Assembly (NCBI GenBank): GCA_901538445.1
Contig: LR594584.1
Coordinates: forward strand, 1,949,111 to 2,013,110
Direction of reading: 5' to 3'
Length of the DNA: 64,000 bases
Origin: Gemmataceae bacterium
GTDB taxonomy: Bacteria; Planctomycetota; Planctomycetia; Gemmatales; Gemmataceae
Shown here piece by piece: positions 59,830-64,000 of the stretch (the first letter of the stretch is position 1; every line of letters starts with the position of its first letter). Position numbers and translations under genes: made by a program. The notes under the pieces were generated by a model. The model searched no databases. It saw nothing but the letters and a program-made list of their open reading frames with translations, and was not told the origin of the DNA.

Positions 59830-61455
59830 ATGCTGGCCCGCAACCTTCTCCTCGTCGCGGTTGTTGTTGTCGCGGTCGGCGGCCTGCGCGCGAGCCTGTT
59901 CCCGCAAAACACCAAGGAACGGAAGCTCCCGTTCGACCCCGGCCCGACGACGCAGGACGACTTCCGTGAAGTTGTCGCGAAGGTTGACGCGTCGTTCCGC
60001 ACGGACTGGCAGGCCCGCGGCCTCACGCCGGCCCCGAAGGCCCCCGACCTCGCCGTCGCCCGGCGACTGTCGCTCGCGCTCACGGGCAGCGTGCCGTCGC
60101 TGGAAGAGGTCCGGCAGTTCGAGTGGCAGCCCGAGGGCGAGCGGGTCGACAGTTGGGCCAACCACCTGCTCCGCGACCGCCGGTTCTCGGACTACTTCGC
60201 CGACCGCATGGCCCGCGCCTACGTCGGCACCGAGGAAGGCCCGCTCGTGATTTACCGCAAGCGCCGGTTCGCGGCGTGGCTCAGCGACCGGTTCCACCAC
60301 AACACGCCGTACAGCGAGGTGGTGCGGCAGATGATCGCCGCGCGGGGGCTGAACACCGACCAGCCCGCCGTGAACTTCATCGCCGCGGGCTACGACGAGG
60401 GGAAGGAGAAGCCCGACCCCGAGAAACTCGCGATCCGCGTCGCACGTGCGTTCCTCGGCCTGCGAATCGACTGCGCACAGTGCCACGACTTCAAGAACCC
60501 CGCCGACTACGAGCAGGTGATCTGGAAGCAGACCGACTTCCAGTCGCTCGCGGCGTTCTTCGGCCAGACGCGCCACATCGTCACGCACGTCTCCGACGGC
60601 GAGGGCGAGTACGCGTTCGAGGACCGCGTGAACGGCGGCACGCACGAGATCGGCGTTGCGGTCCCGCTCCTGCCCGAACTCCTCCCCGCGGAAGGAACGC
60701 GCCGGGAGCGGCTCGCACAGTGGGTGACCGACCCGAAGAATACACACTTTTCGCGCGCGACCGTGAACCGCGTGTGGGCGATGATGTTCGGCCGCCCGCT
60801 CCTCAAGCGCATCGAGTCGCCCACGCCCGACGAGCGCGGCCCCGAGGCGCTCGACATCCTCGCCGCCGACTTCGCGGCCCACAACCACGACCTGCACCGG
60901 CTCATCCTGCTGATCGCCTCGACCGAGGCGTTCCGGCTCGACAGCCGCGCGCCGTTCGAACTGACCGACGAGCACGATGAGCGGTGGGCGGCGTTCCCGA
61001 TGTCGCGGTTGCGGCCGGAGCAGATCATCGGGAGCGTGATCCAGGCGTCGTCGGTGCGGACCATCGACCAGAACTCGCAGGTGTTCGTGCGGATCACCCG
61101 ACTGTTCAACGAGAAGGACTTCGTGACCCGCTACGGCGACTCGGACGACGACGACTTCGCCAGGGCGCACGGCACGATCCCGCAACGCCTCCTGATGATG
61201 AACGGCGACCTCGTGGACGGCAAGGCCCGGAGCGAGTTGCTGAACGCCTCGACGCAGATCGCGATGTTCGCCCCGACCGACGCGGCCGCGGTCGAGACGG
61301 CGTACCTGTGCGTGCTGTCGCGCAAGCCGACCGACGCCGAGGCGCGGCACTTCGAGGCCCGCCTCGCCGGCACGACCGGCGACGACCGCCGCAACCGCCT
61401 CGCCGACCTGTACTGGACCCTGTTCAACAGCACCGAGATGAGCTTCAACCACTGA
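59830..61455 (+). CDS. DUF1549/DUF1553 protein with N-terminal anchor
   Basis: The protein has 541 residues from the ATG at 59830; a start at 59791 is possible but would place coding sequence over a likely promoter. The first 25 residues are a signal/anchor (LARNLLLVAVVVVAVGGL). DUF1549 follows (LAVARRLSLALTGSVPSLEEV; a CxxCH in IDCAQCHDFKN), then DUF1553 (FSRATVNRVWAMMFGRPLLKR, ending FNSTEMSFNH). It is shorter than the copy at 46 kb, lacking the cytochrome-like and Ig domains. It is followed by a small gene and a DUF1501 gene, the usual partner. Confidence 0.9.
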   Translation: MLARNLLLVAVVVVAVGGLRASLFPQNTKERKLPFDPGPTTQDDFREVVAKVDASFRTDWQARGLTPAPKAPDLAVARRLSLALTGSVPSLEEVRQFEWQPEGERVDSWANHLLRDRRFSDYFADRMARAYVGTEEGPLVIYRKRRFAAWLSDRFHHNTPYSEVVRQMIAARGLNTDQPAVNFIAAGYDEGKEKPDPEKLAIRVARAFLGLRIDCAQCHDFKNPADYEQVIWKQTDFQSLAAFFGQTRHIVTHVSDGEGEYAFEDRVNGGTHEIGVAVPLLPELLPAEGTRRERLAQWVTDPKNTHFSRATVNRVWAMMFGRPLLKRIESPTPDERGPEALDILAADFAAHNHDLHRLILLIASTEAFRLDSRAPFELTDEHDERWAAFPMSRLRPEQIIGSVIQASSVRTIDQNSQVFVRITRLFNEKDFVTRYGDSDDDDFARAHGTIPQRLLMMNGDLVDGKARSELLNASTQIAMFAPTDAAAVETAYLCVLSRKPTDAEARHFEARLAGTTGDDRRNRLADLYWTLFNSTEMSFNH

Positions 61456-61462
61456 GCCGCCC

Positions 61463-61849
61463 ATGACGCGACGGACGAAGATCGCGTGCCTGGTTGCTGC
61501 CGGCGTGGTGGGCATCGGGCTCGTGTTGTCCGTCGCAACTTCCCGCGCGCCGGTCGATATTGGGCTGAAGGACGCGGCGGTGGGCGGTGCGGGAATGAGG
61601 ACGGAAGCCGAGGTCGTCGCTCGCTTCGGGCCGCCGGGGGACTATGCGACGCGAAAACGGTACTACGAGTTCGTCAAGATGCGGGGGCCGCAGGACCTGT
61701 GTCGTGATGAAGGGTGGTATGATGACTTCGCCTCTGTGGTAATCTACTTTCACAACGACGGCACTGTGGCTTGCTGGCACCGCGCGATGGTCAAGCCGCC
61801 ACCGCCGTGGCACGAGCGCTTCGAGCGCTTCCTCCGCGGCATGTGGTAG
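61463..61849 (+). CDS. Small anchored protein between DUF1549/1553 and DUF1501 genes
   Basis: The protein has 128 residues and starts 8 bases after the DUF1549/1553 stop, so it is probably cotranscribed. Residues 7-25 (IACLVAAGVVGIGLVLSVA) are a signal or anchor. The rest has MRTEAEVVARFGPPGDYATR and VVIYFHNDGTVACWHR, which recall the SmpA/BamE fold (V..lG.P ... y.F..dG.v). The likeness is by eye and weak. It is an uncommon third member of this usually two-gene cluster. Confidence 0.68.
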   Translation: MTRRTKIACLVAAGVVGIGLVLSVATSRAPVDIGLKDAAVGGAGMRTEAEVVARFGPPGDYATRKRYYEFVKMRGPQDLCRDEGWYDDFASVVIYFHNDGTVACWHRAMVKPPPPWHERFERFLRGMW

Positions 61850-61885
61850 TTGAGGCGCGTTGAGCGGCGGCGATTGCACTCTTCA

Positions 61886-62034
61886 GCCCCGGAGGGGCGG
61901 CCGCGTGTAGCCAGGGGTGCGGCCCGCTTCGGGCAAACCCCTGGTCCCCGGCGCGACCCGGACCGCCCCGGACCAGGGGTTCCCGCTCGCGGACTCGCTC
62001 CACCCCTGGCTACCATCCGCCGCCCCTCCGGGGC
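61886..62034. repeat. Nested palindromic repeat, family D, copy 2
   Basis: About 150 bases homologous to 21833-21971 in the opposite orientation, with GCCCCGGAGGGG and CCCCTCCGGGGC ends and CCAGGGGT / ACCCCTGG units inside. The middle differs (extra GACCCGGACCGCCCC). It fills the gap before the DUF1501 gene. Confidence 0.85.
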
Positions 62035-62147
62035 TACAAACCCCAACTCACCGCCGACGCCGCACACGAACCGAAACCTCGCGGTGCGGGGCCGGGTAGT
62101 TCCCTCCGCGTCGCCCCGCAACGGGGCCGCGAACCCCGAGCGTCACC

Positions 62148-63401
62148 ATGCACCCCTTCGCCTGCAATACACACGCGACCCGGCGCACGTTCCTCGCGGC
62201 CGGCGGCCTCGGCTGGCTCGGCACCGCACTCGCCCGGTCGGCCGAGGCCGAGAAGGCCCCGGCAAAGTCCGTCATCATCCTGTGGATGGCCGGCGGGCCG
62301 AGCCAGCTCGAGACGTTCGACCCGAAGCCCGGCACCAACATCGCCGGCGGCTCGCTCGCCCGCGACACGTCCGTGAAGGGCGTACAACTCGCGGCCGGGT
62401 TCGAGCAACTGGCCGACCAGATGGAACACGTCGCCCTCGTGCGGTCGGTCACCAGCCTCGAAGGCGACCACGAGCGCGGCACCTACACCCTCAAGACCGG
62501 CAACCGCCCCGACCCGACCGTCAACTTCCCGTCGCTCGGCGCGGTCGCGTGCCACGACCTCCCGGCTGGCAACACCGAGATCCCGCGGCACGTCAGCATC
62601 CTCCCCGGTCAGTGGCCGGCGCGCGGCGGCGTGCTCGGTGCGGAGTACGACGCCTTCAAGATGTACGACCCGGCCGACCCGGTGCCCGACGTGAAGGCGA
62701 ACGTGCCGCCCGAGCGGTTCGCCGACCGGCTCAAGGACCTCGACGTCGTGGAAGGGGCGTTCGCGCAGGGCCGCGGGGGGCGGGTCGGCAACACCGGCCA
62801 CCGCGACACGATGGAGCGCGCCCGCCGCATGATGAGTTCCGACCAGCTCAAGGCGTTCGACGTATCGAAGGAGCCCGCCGCGGTCCGCAAGGAGTACGGC
62901 GACACGCCGTTCGGGCGCGGGTGCCTCGCCGCCCGGCGGTTGCTCGACGTCGGCGTGCGGTGCGTGGAGGTGACGCTCGACGGGTGGGACACGCACGCGA
63001 AGAACCACGAGCTGTGCGCGAAGAACGTCGCCGTGCTCGACCCGGCGTTCGCCGCGCTCGTCCGCGATCTCAAGAAGCGTGACACGCTGAAAGACACGGT
63101 CGTGCTGTGCGTCGGCGAGTTCGGCCGCACGCCGGTCGTGAACCCGCTCGGCGGCCGCGACCACTGGCCGCACAACTTCGCGGTGGCGATCGCCGGCGGC
63201 GGGGTCCGGGGCGGGGGAATCGTGGTCGGCGAGAGCGACCCCGAGGGCGGGAAGAAGTCGAAGGACCCGGTGCCGGTGGCGGACCTGCACGCGACGGTGC
63301 TGAAGGCGCTCGGCATCAACTGGGAGCGCACGCTCCGCGGGCCGGTCGGCCGCACGTTCCGCCTGAGCACCGGCAGCCCGGTCGCGGCGCTGCTGGGGTG
63401 A
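62148..63401 (+). CDS. DUF1501 secreted protein, Tat signal
   Basis: The protein has 417 residues with a Tat signal (HATRRTFLAAGGLGWLGTALA). The body is DUF1501: ILWMAGGPSQLETFDPKPG, HERGTYTLKTGNRPD, LGAVACHDLPAGNTE, and the metal-ligand-like LCVGEFGRTPVVN ... GGRDHWPHNFAVAIAGGG, resembling the alkaline phosphatase/sulfatase superfamily. It is the usual partner of DUF1549/1553 proteins, with which it forms a cluster here. Function unknown. Confidence 0.92.
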   Translation: MHPFACNTHATRRTFLAAGGLGWLGTALARSAEAEKAPAKSVIILWMAGGPSQLETFDPKPGTNIAGGSLARDTSVKGVQLAAGFEQLADQMEHVALVRSVTSLEGDHERGTYTLKTGNRPDPTVNFPSLGAVACHDLPAGNTEIPRHVSILPGQWPARGGVLGAEYDAFKMYDPADPVPDVKANVPPERFADRLKDLDVVEGAFAQGRGGRVGNTGHRDTMERARRMMSSDQLKAFDVSKEPAAVRKEYGDTPFGRGCLAARRLLDVGVRCVEVTLDGWDTHAKNHELCAKNVAVLDPAFAALVRDLKKRDTLKDTVVLCVGEFGRTPVVNPLGGRDHWPHNFAVAIAGGGVRGGGIVVGESDPEGGKKSKDPVPVADLHATVLKALGINWERTLRGPVGRTFRLSTGSPVAALLG

Positions 63402-63497
63402 AGGCGACCGGGGCTCACGCCCCCCGAGTGAAGTGCGAACACCAGAACTCGAGCTGTCCCAACACTCCCGCTGGGAAGAAGCCCGGCGAGCCCTACC

Positions 63498-63665
63498 TCG
63501 CCCCCCGTCTGGGGGAGAGGTCGCCGCGCTTCGCGGCGGGTGAGGGGGTGGGCGTCGGCCTGCCTCGGCGCGGCTCGCGTCTCAGGTGACCCGGGTGCGT
63601 GGCACCCCCTCACCCGCGTCTCGCAGAGCCTCGACGCGACCTCTCCCCCCAGACGGGGGGCGAGG
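63498..63665. repeat. Two family A repeats
   Basis: Inverted units at about 63498-63550 and 63604-63665, with CGCCCCCCGTCTGGGGGAGA and CTCCCCCCAGACGGGG hairpins. They follow the DUF1501 gene; no gene lies in 63402-63878. Confidence 0.8.
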
Positions 63666-63712
63666 TGTTGTCCCTACGCCGTGTCATCGCTGTGCAGGGG
63701 GTGGTTGTCCCG

Positions 63713-63778
63713 GGTGGGGCAGGCATTCTTGCCTGGCTCCAATCGCTTAGGGAGGCAGGCAAGAATGCCTGCCCCACC
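63713..63778. repeat. Family C hairpin, copy 2
   Basis: Arms of 28 bases (63713-63740 with 63751-63778; GCAGGCATTCTTGCCTGG) pair with one mismatch around a 10-base loop. It is the inner hairpin of the element at 30412-30544 without its outer arms. Confidence 0.85.
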
Positions 63779-63878
63779 AAACAGAAGCACTCACTCTTTC
63801 GAGCCGCCGAGTTCATCCCGGCGGTGCGGCGCGCTCTACGCCACCACGGGGACAAGCCCGTGGCTCGATGGGAAGCGG

Positions 63879-64000
63879 TCACTTCGCCCGCGGGGCCGGG
63901 GCCAGGTGCGGGAGCCACACGAGCCCGTGGCCGGTCTCGCAGTCGTGGCCGGTCGGCCCCAGGTCGCGCGCCCAGGTGGTGAGGTACTTGCGGGCCTGCG
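63879..64000 (-). CDS. C-terminal end of a gene running off the window
   Basis: The minus strand shows an open frame of 40 codons ending at a TGA (63879-63881) and continuing past 64000. It reads KYLTTWARDLGPTGHDCETG and then HGLVWLPHLAPAPRAK. Third positions are GC-rich and the amino-acid mix looks coding. The GHGLV pattern recalls the end of subtilisin-like peptidases, but 40 residues are too few to name it. The start is beyond the window. Confidence 0.5.
   Translation of the reverse strand, partial: QARKYLTTWARDLGPTGHDCETGHGLVWLPHLAPAPRAK

Overview
The window is about 59 kb of a very GC-rich planctomycete chromosome, most likely family Gemmataceae, plus the end of a lower-GC mobile element at the left edge. 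The Gemmataceae call rests on protein families that are hallmarks of the group: the secreted cytochrome-like DUF1587/1592/1588/1585 protein with its DUF1552 partner, two DUF1549/DUF1553 proteins (one paired with DUF1501), a DUF1559 prepilin-like protein, a tail-anchored Ser/Thr kinase, an ECF sigma factor with a C-terminal membrane/secretin-like extension, and many perfect hairpin repeats between genes. No species is claimed.

Layout. 1-4.9 kb: element genes (zinc-finger/Toprim primase with DUF3987, a MerR-like DNA-binding protein, a large serine recombinase) ending inside a tRNA-like sequence whose acceptor stem does not pair; an intact tRNA-Ser(CGA) follows. 5.1-10.7 kb: a membrane-anchored acyl-carrier-protein-like stub, the DUF1592 and DUF1552 secreted pair and a beta-propeller protein. 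10.8-14.6 kb: an acyl-CoA type operon (AtuA family, AtuA-like C-terminal partner, enoyl-CoA hydratase, PfkB kinase). 14.6-20.9 kb: rplM-rpsI, a Ser/Thr kinase, a PQQ-type propeller and the ECF fusion. 21-25.9 kb: a sugar isomerase, the overlapping ribF / hypothetical / NifU-like operon, the RNase P RNA gene (rnpB) with two very long hairpin insertions, a YhaM-type exoribonuclease and a DCC-family protein. 26-35.6 kb: panB, two tandem WD40 genes, HEAT-repeat and lipoprotein genes, dtd, a PIN/Phd toxin-antitoxin pair, an aldo-keto reductase and a phosphodiesterase.

36-45.7 kb: an isomerase, a substrate-binding lipoprotein and a uronate-isomerase-like gene in one direction; then a gene-free stretch holding a candidate small RNA built of hairpins with C5 loops and ending in an intrinsic terminator; exported and membrane proteins, an amidohydrolase and a lone response-regulator receiver. 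46-64 kb: a large DUF1549/1553 protein, a DUF559 nuclease-like gene beside cysC, a DUF1559 protein, a UDP-glucuronate-decarboxylase-like epimerase, protoporphyrinogen oxidase, a zinc alcohol dehydrogenase, a ROK sugar kinase next to a HAD-phosphatase/HerA-ATPase fusion, and a DUF1549/1553 - small protein - DUF1501 cluster.

Most genes are in short groups of one to four. Spaces between them are packed with at least seven families of palindromic repeats, several of which run into gene 3' ends and supply the last codons. The items that most deserve a second look are the C5-loop RNA (about 39.75-40.0 kb), the enlarged RNase P RNA (23.65-24.26 kb), the recombinase/tRNA junction (about 4.84-4.91 kb), the truncated acyl carrier protein (5.2-5.4 kb), the ECF-secretin fusion and the HAD-HerA fusion.
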